Of a stretch of DNA of 7,140 nt, positions 1-6,393 are shown piece after piece (the first letter of the stretch is position 1; each line of letters starts with the position of its first letter). The stretch spans positions 1 through 7,140 of the forward strand of contig CANCCF010000201.1 of assembly GCA_947374485.1 (NCBI GenBank), read 5' to 3'. Source of the DNA: Comamonadaceae bacterium. Its GTDB lineage: Bacteria; Pseudomonadota; Gammaproteobacteria; Burkholderiales; Burkholderiaceae_C. The position numbers and the translations under genes are program-made. The notes under the pieces were generated by a model that worked only from the letters and a program-made list of their open reading frames with translations, was not told the DNA's origin and did no database searches.

Positions 1-1
1 C

Positions 2-979
2 AAGTGCTATGCCGACAAGGGCTGGAAGCCGGTGGTTGCGCCCGAGATGGAGTTTTATCTGGTGGCGCGCCAAATGAACCCGCATGAGCCACTGCAGCCA
101 CCACTGGGGCGCACCGGCAAGCCTGAGGCCGGGCGGCAAAGCTACTCCATTGACGCCGTGAACGACTTCGACCCCTTCTTCATGGAGCTGAGTTCCTTTT
201 GCAGCCAGCACCGGCTGGGGGTGGAGACGCTGATCCACGAGGCGGGGCCCGGCCAGATGGAAATCAATTTTTCCCATGGCGAGCCCATGGACCTGGCGGA
301 CCGGGTGTTTTTGTTCAAGCGCACGGTGCGCGAGACGGCGCTGCGCCACGGCATCTTTGCCACCTTCATGGCCAAGCCCATGGAGCAGGAGCCGGGCAGC
401 GCCATGCACATCCACCAAAGCATTACCGACTTTGATGGCCACAACATTTTCAGCAACGCCGATGGCAGCGCGACCCCCTTGTTTGGCAACTGCATTGCCG
501 GGCTGCAGACCTATATCCCGCAGCTCATGCCCATGTTAGCGCCCTATGTGAATTCGTACCGGCGCCTGTCGCCCTTCATGTCGGCGCCCATCAATGTGCG
601 CTGGGGCCATGACAACCGCACCTGCGGCATCCGCGTGCCCAAGTCCGGCCCGCAGGCGCGCCGGGTGGAGAACCGGGTACCGGGTGTGGATGTGAACCCG
701 TATCTGGCCATGGCCGCCACACTGGCCTGCGGTTATATCGGCATGTGCGAGAACCTGCAGCCCTCCGAGCCCACCACCGACAGCGCCTGGAACGTCAGCC
801 ATGAACTGCCGCGCAACCTGGAAGACGCCATCAACGCCATGCGCGCCTGCACGCCCATGCGCGAACTGCTGGGCGCTGCCTTTGTGGACGCATTTTGCGC
901 GGTCAAAGAGCTGGAGTACGCCACCTACAACCGCGTCATCAGCTCCTGGGAGCGTGAGCATTTGTTGTTGCTGGTGTAG
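2..979 (+). CDS. Glutamine synthetase family protein (PuuA/GlnT-like), 5'-truncated by window edge
   Basis: The frame is open from base 2 to the TAG at 977-979, giving about 325 residues of the catalytic domain. Family members usually have about 440-470 residues, so the N-terminal beta-grasp domain lies upstream of the window. Visible GS signatures, in order, are VVAPEMEFYL, EAGPGQMEINF (metal-binding glutamates, from base 239), KPMEQEPGSAMHIHQS (ATP-binding and catalytic His loop, about 374-421), NSYRRL, NRTCGIRVP, ARRVENRVPGVDVNPYLA and the C-terminal SSWEREHLLLLV. The family ligates glutamate to ammonia or an amine using ATP in the cytosol. The sequence resembles the PuuA/GlnT-type branch (gamma-glutamylputrescine synthetase and relatives) more than housekeeping GlnA, and no adenylylation-site context is recognisable. 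Its pairing with an aminotransferase and a GntR regulator fits amine or amino acid catabolism. The true substrate is unresolved: ammonia, a polyamine, ethanolamine or another amine are all possible. Confidence 0.9.
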   Translation, partial: KCYADKGWKPVVAPEMEFYLVARQMNPHEPLQPPLGRTGKPEAGRQSYSIDAVNDFDPFFMELSSFCSQHRLGVETLIHEAGPGQMEINFSHGEPMDLADRVFLFKRTVRETALRHGIFATFMAKPMEQEPGSAMHIHQSITDFDGHNIFSNADGSATPLFGNCIAGLQTYIPQLMPMLAPYVNSYRRLSPFMSAPINVRWGHDNRTCGIRVPKSGPQARRVENRVPGVDVNPYLAMAATLACGYIGMCENLQPSEPTTDSAWNVSHELPRNLEDAINAMRACTPMRELLGAAFVDAFCAVKELEYATYNRVISSWEREHLLLLV

Positions 980-994
980 GGCAGGGGATCAAGC

Positions 995-2365
995 ATGCAA
1001 ACACCACCCCTGCGCTCCAGCGGCATTTCCGCCTTGGCCCTGCACGCCTTGCTGGCGCGCGAGCGGGCCCTCTACATCCAGCGCAACCCCAGGTCGCAGG
1101 CCCAGGCCGCGCGCGCCGCCCAGCACCTGCTGTTTGGCGTGCCACTGCACTGGATGAATGACTGGGGCACACCCTTTGCCCTGCAGGTGGCCAGTGCCCA
1201 GGGCGCGCAGCTGCTGGATGTGGACGGCCACTCGCTGGCCGACTTCTGCCTGGGGGATACCGGCGCCATGTTTGGCCACGCCCCGCCCGTGGTGACCACT
1301 GCACTGCAACACCAGGCGGCCATGGGCCTGACCACCATGCTGCCCAACGAAGACGGCGCGGTGGTGGCCGCGCTGCTGGCCGCGCGCTTTGGCCTGCCGA
1401 TGTGGCAGTTCGCCATGACGGCCACTGACGCCAACCGTTTTGTGCTGCGCTGGTTGCGTGCCGCCACCGGCCGCAAGACGCTGCTGGTGTTCAACGGCTG
1501 CTACCACGGCACGGTGGAAGATGTGTTTGTGGACCTGGTGGAAGGCATTGCCACCCAGCGCGACAGCCTCTTGGGCCAGGTGCACGACCTGACCGCACAC
1601 ACGCGGGTGGTGGAGTTCAACGACCTGGCCGCCCTGGAAGAAGCGCTCAAGCCAGGCGACGTGGCCTGTGTGCTGGCCGAGCCGGTGATGACCAACATCG
1701 GCATGGTGCTGCCGCAACCTGGCTTTTGGCAGCAAGCGCAGGCGCTCATCCAGCAGCACGGCGCTATGCTGGTGCTGGACGAAACACACACCATCAGCAG
1801 CGGCCCCGGAGGCTATGCCCGAGCGCACGGCTTGCAGGCCGACGCCATTGTGGTGGGCAAGCCGCTGGGTGGCGGCATGCCCTGCGCGGCCTATGGTTTC
1901 AGCGCCGAACTGGCCGAGCGCGTGGTGGCGGCCAAGCGCAACGCGCCGCCCGGCCACTCGGGTATTGGCACCACGCTCACCGCCAACCTCTTGGCCATGG
2001 CTGCCATGCGCGCGACGCTGACCGATTTGATGACGCCCGCCACCTTTGCGCCCATGCATGCCTTGGCGGCCCTGCTCGCGCAGGGTCTGCAAGAGGTGCT
2101 GGCGCGCCACCAGATGCCATGGTGCGTGACCCAGGTGGGGGCGCGGGTGGAATTCCAGTTCTGCGCCAAGCCCCCGCTGAACGGCACCGAGGCAGGCCTG
2201 GCCATGGACGCAGAACTGGAACACGCCATGCACCTCTACCTGCTCAATCGTGAACTTTTGATCACACCCTTTCATAACATGATGCTCATGTGTCCCGCCA
2301 CCCGTGGCGAAGACGTGGCTCGGCTGGTGGCCGCTGTGGATGCCTTCTTGAAAGAGTGCGTGTGA
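995..2365 (+). CDS. Class III PLP-dependent aminotransferase, glutamate-1-semialdehyde aminomutase-like
   Basis: This is a 456-residue cytosolic fold-type I PLP enzyme. The N-terminal GDTGAMFGHAPP segment and the NGCYHG motif (Y170-H171) are typical of the GSA-aminomutase branch of class III aminotransferases. D262 (in DETHT) should contact the pyridine nitrogen. K289 (in VVGKPLGGGMP) is the predicted Schiff-base lysine. The cofactor phosphate loop, usually SGTEA, reads TATDAN (142-147). The ATG at 995 has an AGGGG sequence at 983-987, 7 nt upstream, and lies 15 bp after the glutamine synthetase stop, so the two are probably cotranscribed. The 3' end overlaps the GntR gene start. It is unlikely to be the tetrapyrrole enzyme HemL, because the core motifs differ and the neighbours are nitrogen-metabolism and regulatory genes. 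It is more likely a transaminase for an amine or omega-amino acid. Family assignment is firm; substrate is not known. Confidence 0.9.
   Translation: MQTPPLRSSGISALALHALLARERALYIQRNPRSQAQAARAAQHLLFGVPLHWMNDWGTPFALQVASAQGAQLLDVDGHSLADFCLGDTGAMFGHAPPVVTTALQHQAAMGLTTMLPNEDGAVVAALLAARFGLPMWQFAMTATDANRFVLRWLRAATGRKTLLVFNGCYHGTVEDVFVDLVEGIATQRDSLLGQVHDLTAHTRVVEFNDLAALEEALKPGDVACVLAEPVMTNIGMVLPQPGFWQQAQALIQQHGAMLVLDETHTISSGPGGYARAHGLQADAIVVGKPLGGGMPCAAYGFSAELAERVVAAKRNAPPGHSGIGTTLTANLLAMAAMRATLTDLMTPATFAPMHALAALLAQGLQEVLARHQMPWCVTQVGARVEFQFCAKPPLNGTEAGLAMDAELEHAMHLYLLNRELLITPFHNMMLMCPATRGEDVARLVAAVDAFLKECV
2350..2356 (+). promoter_or_regulatory. Ribosome binding site deciding the GntR gene start
   Basis: The purine run GAAAGAG lies inside the last codons of the aminotransferase gene and ends 5 nt before the GTG at 2362. 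This supports that GTG over the upstream in-frame starts at 2290 and 2356. It also makes translational coupling with the preceding gene likely. Confidence 0.5.
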
Positions 2366-3024
2366 ACAGCGTCACCACCTCTGCCAGCACGACCACCCAG
2401 CAGGACACGGTCTACCAGACCCTGCGCCAGTGGATTACCGTGGGCCGCTTTTTGCCCGGCGAGCGTCTCAAAATCCGCAACGTGGCAGCCGACCTGGGTG
2501 TGGGCCAGATGCCCGTTCGTGCCGCCCTGCAGCGGCTGGCGGCCGAGGGCGCCTTGGTCAATGTGCCCAATGCCGGTGTCACCCTGCCGGTGCTCTCAGC
2601 CCCCGAGTTCGACGACTTGCTGCAAACGCGCATGCTGCTCGAAGGCGAGGCCGCCGAGCGCGGCAGCCTGCGGCTGGACGCCACGCACATCGCCAGTCTG
2701 CACACACTCTGCGCTCGCATGGACGCCGCATTGAAAAAGGGCGATGGCACCGACTACCTGGCGGCCAACGAAGACTTTCATGTGCTGCTGTACCGCGCTG
2801 CCGGTTCCCCTTTGCTGTTCGAGCTGATTGACAAGCTGTGGCTCAAGGCCGGGCCGATTTCCAACCAGCTCTTCGACACGCCTGAGGCCTCCGCTTGTTT
2901 GAACGATGCCCATAGCGATGTCATGCGCGCACTGGAGAGGCGTGACAGCGCGGCTGTGCGCCGCGCCATTGAGAGAGACATCTTTGTGGCAGGTCAATTC
3001 CTGCGTCGCAAAGCTACTGCGTAA
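2362..3024 (+). CDS. GntR family transcriptional regulator, FadR/FCD subfamily
   Basis: This is a 220-residue protein read from the GTG at 2362. That GTG overlaps the aminotransferase TGA at 2363-2365 (GTGA overlap) and has a purine-rich ribosome site just upstream. An in-frame ATG at 2290 would add 24 residues (SRHPWRRR...) that do not look like GntR sequence. The N-terminal winged helix-turn-helix spans about residues 14-77, with PGERLKIRNVAADLGVGQMP (32-51), VRAALQRLAAEGAL and the wing VPNAGVTLP. The C-terminal FCD ligand-binding domain spans about 82-215, with TRMLLEGEAAERG, NEDFHVLLYRAAGSPLL (136-152) and HSDVMRALERRD (184-195). Such regulators usually repress or activate adjacent catabolic genes in response to a small carboxylate or related metabolite. 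It is probably the local regulator of the GS-aminotransferase unit. The FCD metal ligands look like N136, H140, H184 and D206; D206 sits where a histidine is usual. Confidence 0.9.
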   Translation: MNSVTTSASTTTQQDTVYQTLRQWITVGRFLPGERLKIRNVAADLGVGQMPVRAALQRLAAEGALVNVPNAGVTLPVLSAPEFDDLLQTRMLLEGEAAERGSLRLDATHIASLHTLCARMDAALKKGDGTDYLAANEDFHVLLYRAAGSPLLFELIDKLWLKAGPISNQLFDTPEASACLNDAHSDVMRALERRDSAAVRRAIERDIFVAGQFLRRKATA

Positions 3025-3451
3025 TCACACACAGCACGCTGCAGTGGGCATGCTCGATCAGCGCGCTGGAAACCGAGCCGCGCCACCAGCGCGCGGCCCA
3101 GCTTTCCAGATGCTTGTGGCCCACCACGATCAGGTTGGCCTGCACCTTGCGCGCGAACTCGGTGATCTGGTGCACGGACTCGCCCATCAGCAGTTCGCCT
3201 TGGGCCTGGTAGCCCGCACTGGTCATGCGGCGCAGGCCATCGTCCAGAATGCTCTGGAAGCGCTGCTTGTCGCGCTCGGCAATTTCGGGGATGTAGATGC
3301 TGCCGTCATAGCCTGCGAGATTAGCAGGCGAGGGCATCACGGCCACCAGCCACACCACGGCCTGGCTCCACTGTGCCAGTTCGCGGCTTTCTAGCAAGGC
3401 GAGCTGACCGGCCTCGGAGCCGTCGTACGCGAGAACAATGCATTTGTACAT
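3014..3451 (-). CDS. Universal stress protein, UspA family
   Basis: This is a 145-residue single-domain Usp, the normal size for the family. It begins MYKCIVLAYDGSEAG, matching the usual first strand and DGS motif. It ends with LIVVGHKHLESWAARWWRGSVSSALIEHAHCSVLCV split across strand 4, the nucleotide loop and strand 5. The start at 3451 is preferred over the upstream in-frame ATG at 3481 because GGAGAAG lies just before it and the family begins at this point. The classic G-x2-G-x9-G-S/T ATP loop is altered here (residues 111-126: the second Gly is His114 and the spacing is one residue longer), so ATP binding is likely but unproven. Usp proteins are cytosolic stress-response factors of varied function. 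It lies 73 bp downstream of manC on the same strand and may share its transcript. Its 3' end overlaps the convergent GntR gene by 11 bp. Confidence 0.92.
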   Translation of the reverse strand: MYKCIVLAYDGSEAGQLALLESRELAQWSQAVVWLVAVMPSPANLAGYDGSIYIPEIAERDKQRFQSILDDGLRRMTSAGYQAQGELLMGESVHQITEFARKVQANLIVVGHKHLESWAARWWRGSVSSALIEHAHCSVLCVITQ

Positions 3452-3455
3452 GGTG

Positions 3456-3462
3456 CTTCTCC
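3456..3462 (-). promoter_or_regulatory. Ribosome binding site deciding the universal stress protein start
   Basis: On the minus strand the sequence is GGAGAAG, and its GGAGA core ends 6 nt before the ATG at 3451-3449. This strong Shine-Dalgarno supports that start. The in-frame ATG at 3481 would place the site inside the coding region and add a non-conserved N-terminus (MTERLDWRST). Confidence 0.7.
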
Positions 3463-3524
3463 AATCAAGCCGTTCGGTCATTCATGGTAGTTCGGGCCCA
3501 TGCCCCTGACAAGCGCAGTGCCAA

Positions 3525-4967
3525 CTAGCGGCCGTAGACGTCTTCAAAGCGAACGATATCGTCCTCACCCAGGTAGCTGCCCGATTGCACCTCAATCATC
3601 TCCAGGTCCACGCGGCCCGGGTTTTCCAGCCGGTGGGTGGTGCCCAGCGGGATGTAGGTGGATTCGTTCTCGGACATCAGGAAGGTGGTGTCGCCCTTGG
3701 TCACCCGGGCCGTGCCGCTGACCACAATCCAGTGTTCGGCGCGGTGGTGGTGCATCTGCAGCGACAGCGTGCCGCCGGGCTTGACCACAATGCGCTTGAC
3801 CTGGAAGCGCGCGCCGTTGTCCACGCTGTCATACGAGCCCCAGGGCCTGAACACCTTGCGGTGGATCTGGCCTTCGGTACGGCCAGCGGCTTTGAGGCTG
3901 TCGACAATCTTTTTCACGTCCTGCGTCTTGTCCTTGTGGGCCACCAGTATGGCATCGGCAGTTTCAACGATTACCAGGTCGTTCACGCCCACGCAGGCAA
4001 TCAGGCGCCCTTCGGACAAGGCCAGGGTGTTGCTGCTGTCATGGAGCAGCACATCGCCTTGCGCCACGTTGCCCTCAGCATCTTTGGGCAAGGCCTTCCA
4101 CAGCGCCTCCCAGGCGCCCACATCGGACCAGCCTGCGCTCAGGGGAATCACCACACCCGCTGGCAGGGCAGCATCGGCATCGGGCTTGGCAATGCGCTCC
4201 ATCACGGCATAGTCGATGGAGTCGGAGGGGCAGGCAGCAAAGGCCTCTTTGCCCACGCGTACAAATTCGCCGTCGCTCTTGCCCTCGGCCCAGGCCGTGT
4301 CGCAGGCTGCCAGAATATCGGGGCGACAGATCTTGAGCGCCGCCAGCCAGGCGGAGGCACGCACCATGAACAGACCGCTGTTCCAGAGGTAGTTTCCTTC
4401 GGTCAGATAGGCCTGTGCGGTGGCCAGGTCGGGCTTTTCCACAAAGCGGGCAATGCGCAGTGCGCCATCGGCTTGGAAGGCCGCGCCGGTCTGGATGTAG
4501 CCATAGCCCGTCTCGGGCGCGTCGGGCGTGATGCCAAAGGTCACCATGGCGCCGCTATCGGCCAGTGCCGCACCCTGGCGCACGACCGCCTGAAAGGCGG
4601 CCTTGTCGAGAATCACATGGTCGGCAGGCATTACCAACAGCACTGGGTCGGCACCATTCGCGCTGGCCGCCTGTGCGGCGAGGGTCAGGGCGGGCGCGGT
4701 GTTGCGGCCTTTGGGCTCCAGCACCACGGTGCCTGGCTTGCCCATGACGCGCAGCTGTTCGGCAATCACAAAGCGGTATTCCTCGTTGCAGACCACCATG
4801 GGGGCGGCCAGTTCAATGCCCGCAATGCCTTCCACGCGGCGCACCGTGGCTTGCAGCAGCGAGTCTTCGCCAATCAGGGGCAGCAGTTGCTTAGGGTACT
4901 TTTCACGCGAAAGGGGCCACAGGCGCGTGCCGGAGCCGCCGGACAGAATCACTGGTTGAATCAGCAT
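3525..4967 (-). CDS. manC: Bifunctional mannose-1-phosphate guanylyltransferase / mannose-6-phosphate isomerase (type II PMI)
   Basis: The 480 residues match the usual length of ManC/AlgA/CpsB-type enzymes. They make GDP-mannose from mannose-1-phosphate and GTP and, in bifunctional members, interconvert fructose-6-phosphate and mannose-6-phosphate. The N-terminal nucleotidyltransferase domain carries GGSGTRLWPLSREKYPKQ (10-27), LEPKGRNTAPA (83-93), MPADHVI (113-119), ETGYGYI (152-158), FVEKPD (175-180), NSGLF (196-200) and WSDVGAW (280-286). The C-terminal cupin isomerase domain carries RPWGSYDSVD (374-383), the metal-binding QMHHHRAEHW (404-413) and H445 in THRLENPG. Both domains look intact. 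The start is fixed by the conserved N-terminus, although no good Shine-Dalgarno precedes it. It follows the upstream nucleotidyltransferase gene by 41 bp on the same strand. GDP-mannose feeds polysaccharide, lipopolysaccharide or exopolysaccharide assembly. Confidence 0.95.
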   Translation of the reverse strand: MLIQPVILSGGSGTRLWPLSREKYPKQLLPLIGEDSLLQATVRRVEGIAGIELAAPMVVCNEEYRFVIAEQLRVMGKPGTVVLEPKGRNTAPALTLAAQAASANGADPVLLVMPADHVILDKAAFQAVVRQGAALADSGAMVTFGITPDAPETGYGYIQTGAAFQADGALRIARFVEKPDLATAQAYLTEGNYLWNSGLFMVRASAWLAALKICRPDILAACDTAWAEGKSDGEFVRVGKEAFAACPSDSIDYAVMERIAKPDADAALPAGVVIPLSAGWSDVGAWEALWKALPKDAEGNVAQGDVLLHDSSNTLALSEGRLIACVGVNDLVIVETADAILVAHKDKTQDVKKIVDSLKAAGRTEGQIHRKVFRPWGSYDSVDNGARFQVKRIVVKPGGTLSLQMHHHRAEHWIVVSGTARVTKGDTTFLMSENESTYIPLGTTHRLENPGRVDLEMIEVQSGSYLGEDDIVRFEDVYGR

Positions 4968-5008
4968 AGGTAGGTCAGAAGTTTGTAAAAGCAGTCGGGT
5001 CAGTGGGC

Positions 5009-6112
5009 TCAGCCCCGGGCGTCGCCCCAGCGCAGGTGGGTGCTGTCATCGCCCCGGTAGAGTGTGTCGCCATGGCGGTCCACGCAGTAGTGGCGCGAGA
5101 CAATCATCTCGTTGAAGTGCATGTCGGCGGCGATGCGGGTGTAGTCAAACAGCACGCTGCGGGTCACGCGCGCACCTGAGCGGATGATGCTGCCGTGGCC
5201 AATCCAGGCCGGGCCTGTGATGCTCGCGCCAGGCTCTATCTTGACGCTGGAGCCGATGTACACCGGGCCTTCAATCTTCACCTGGTCCCAGGGGATACTG
5301 GTGTTCAGGCCTACCCACACGTTGGGGCGAACTTCCTTGCCGGGCATGTGCATGTCGGCAATTTCGCCTTTAAGCACGCGCTGCAGCACCGACCAGTAGT
5401 CACTGACTTTGCCAATATCGATCCAGTGGAAGGGGCGGTTCTGCACAAAGAAGGGCTGCCTGGCGGCCACCAATTGGGGGAATAGGTCCGCTCCGATGTC
5501 ATACACCTTGCCCGAGGGCACCAGGCCCAGCACCTCGGGCTCGAAAATGTAGATGCCGGTGCTGGCCAGCGTGGACTTGGCGTCGCGCGGGTGCGGCTTT
5601 TCCTGGAAGGACTGGATACGGCCGTCGGCTTCGGACACCACGATGCCGTAGGACGACACCTCGTCGCGTGGCACATCCATGGCGACCACGCTGGCAATGG
5701 CGCCCTTGGCCTTGTGCTCTTCCAGCGCGGCGGTAATGTCCAGGTCAATCAGCGCGTCGCCGCACAGCACCAGCGTGGTTTCGTCAAAGAAGCCGCTGAA
5801 GTCCTGAATTTTGCGCATGCCGCCCGCCGAGCCCATGGGCTTGGGCAGGATGTCGCCGTGTTCCTTGACGCCTTCATACGAGTAGCCAATTTCCACGCCC
5901 CAGCGGCTTCCGTCGCCAAAATACTCCTCTATGCGCTGGTGGTAATAGGCCACATTGACCATGATTTCCTTGATGCCGTGGCGCGCCAGGTGCTCGATCA
6001 GGTACTCCATTACCGGCTTGCCCAAAATGGGCACCATGGGTTTGGGTAAATCCTTGGTCAGGGGCCGCACGCGGGTGCCCTGACCAGCCGCCAAAATCAT
6101 TCCTTTTGCCAT
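5009..6112 (-). CDS. Sugar-phosphate nucleotidyltransferase with hexapeptide beta-helix, probable mannose-1-phosphate guanylyltransferase
   Basis: This is a 367-residue protein. The N-terminal nucleotidyltransferase fold (about 1-245) has the activator loop LAAGQGTRVRPLTKDLPKP (7-25), GSAGGMR (94-100), CGDALID (117-123, metal-binding Asp), SYGIV, FQEKP (169-173), STGIYIF and HWIDIG (229-234). Residues about 260-320 form left-handed beta-helix hexapeptide repeats (for example VWVGLNTSI, VYIGSSVKIEPGASI, AWIGHGSII). A tail of about 45 residues follows. This two-domain build is that of GMPP-like and glucose-1-phosphate nucleotidyltransferases; the neighbouring ManC favours a GDP-mannose role, but UDP- or dTDP-sugar synthesis is not excluded. 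The ATG at 6112 is preceded by AGGAAA with 8 nt spacing. It is the first gene of the minus-strand block, divergent from galE, and likely cotranscribed with manC. Confidence 0.88.
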   Translation of the reverse strand: MAKGMILAAGQGTRVRPLTKDLPKPMVPILGKPVMEYLIEHLARHGIKEIMVNVAYYHQRIEEYFGDGSRWGVEIGYSYEGVKEHGDILPKPMGSAGGMRKIQDFSGFFDETTLVLCGDALIDLDITAALEEHKAKGAIASVVAMDVPRDEVSSYGIVVSEADGRIQSFQEKPHPRDAKSTLASTGIYIFEPEVLGLVPSGKVYDIGADLFPQLVAARQPFFVQNRPFHWIDIGKVSDYWSVLQRVLKGEIADMHMPGKEVRPNVWVGLNTSIPWDQVKIEGPVYIGSSVKIEPGASITGPAWIGHGSIIRSGARVTRSVLFDYTRIAADMHFNEMIVSRHYCVDRHGDTLYRGDDSTHLRWGDARG

Positions 6113-6393
6113 TGCTTCTTTCCTGTGTGACTGCTTTGACTTTACACCAGCCAGGTGACGGGTTGATGGCGTCCATACAAAAGCAAAGGTCCTTACGGCA
6201 GATGGATCGAGGGATAATCATCACCAACTGCCAGCTCTATTTGTCCAAGGCGCTCTGGCGACAACCATAATGCAAACGCTGTGTTTGAAAATATATATGA
6301 GAAAATTGATGAATCGCATGCTGGGGCTGCACCGTATTCAAGCACGCACGCCAACATTCTTTGCTTGCACCCATCCAGACATTGGGTAGAGAA
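6113..6393. promoter_or_regulatory. Divergent intergenic region between the nucleotidyltransferase gene and galE
   Basis: These 281 bp separate two divergent genes and so should hold promoters for both. The only clear site is the AGGAAA Shine-Dalgarno for the minus-strand gene (complement of 6119-6124). The stretch 6283-6316 is strikingly AT-rich (contains ATATATAT) compared with the GC-rich surroundings and is a plausible promoter or melting region. The best plus-strand sigma70-like pair I see is TTGTCC (6241-6246) and CATAAT (6266-6271) with 19-bp spacing, which is weak. I could not find a convincing minus-strand promoter. A 39-codon open frame (6270-6389) ends 4 bp before galE; it has no good ribosome site. 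No strong terminator hairpin is visible. Confidence 0.5.

Noticed and set aside
989..2275. Long minus-strand open frame (428 codons) opposite the aminotransferase gene
   Set aside because: Its translation is His/Gln/Gly-rich with no recognisable domain, and it mirrors a clear class III aminotransferase with conserved motifs. It is a GC-rich antisense shadow.
2290..2361. Upstream ATG extension of the GntR regulator
   Set aside because: The 24 extra residues overlap the aminotransferase gene and are Arg/Gly-rich and unlike the family. The GTG at 2362 has a ribosome site and a GTGA overlap.
3452..3481. Upstream ATG extension of the universal stress protein
   Set aside because: A strong GGAGAAG site lies within this extension, just before the ATG at 3451, where the family N-terminus begins.
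3493..3508. Possible hairpin in the gap between manC and the universal stress protein gene (GGGC...GCCC)
   Set aside because: The stem is only about 4 bp with a short loop and no T-run on either strand, so it does not support a terminator.
3585..4973. Long plus-strand open frame (462 codons) opposite manC
   Set aside because: The composition is low-complexity His/Gly/Ala-rich with no domain. The opposite strand encodes an intact ManC.
6241..6271. Sigma70-like pair TTGTCC / CATAAT upstream of galE
   Set aside because: The -35 is a 4 of 6 match and the 19-bp spacing is long. It is mentioned as the best candidate but is too weak for its own feature.
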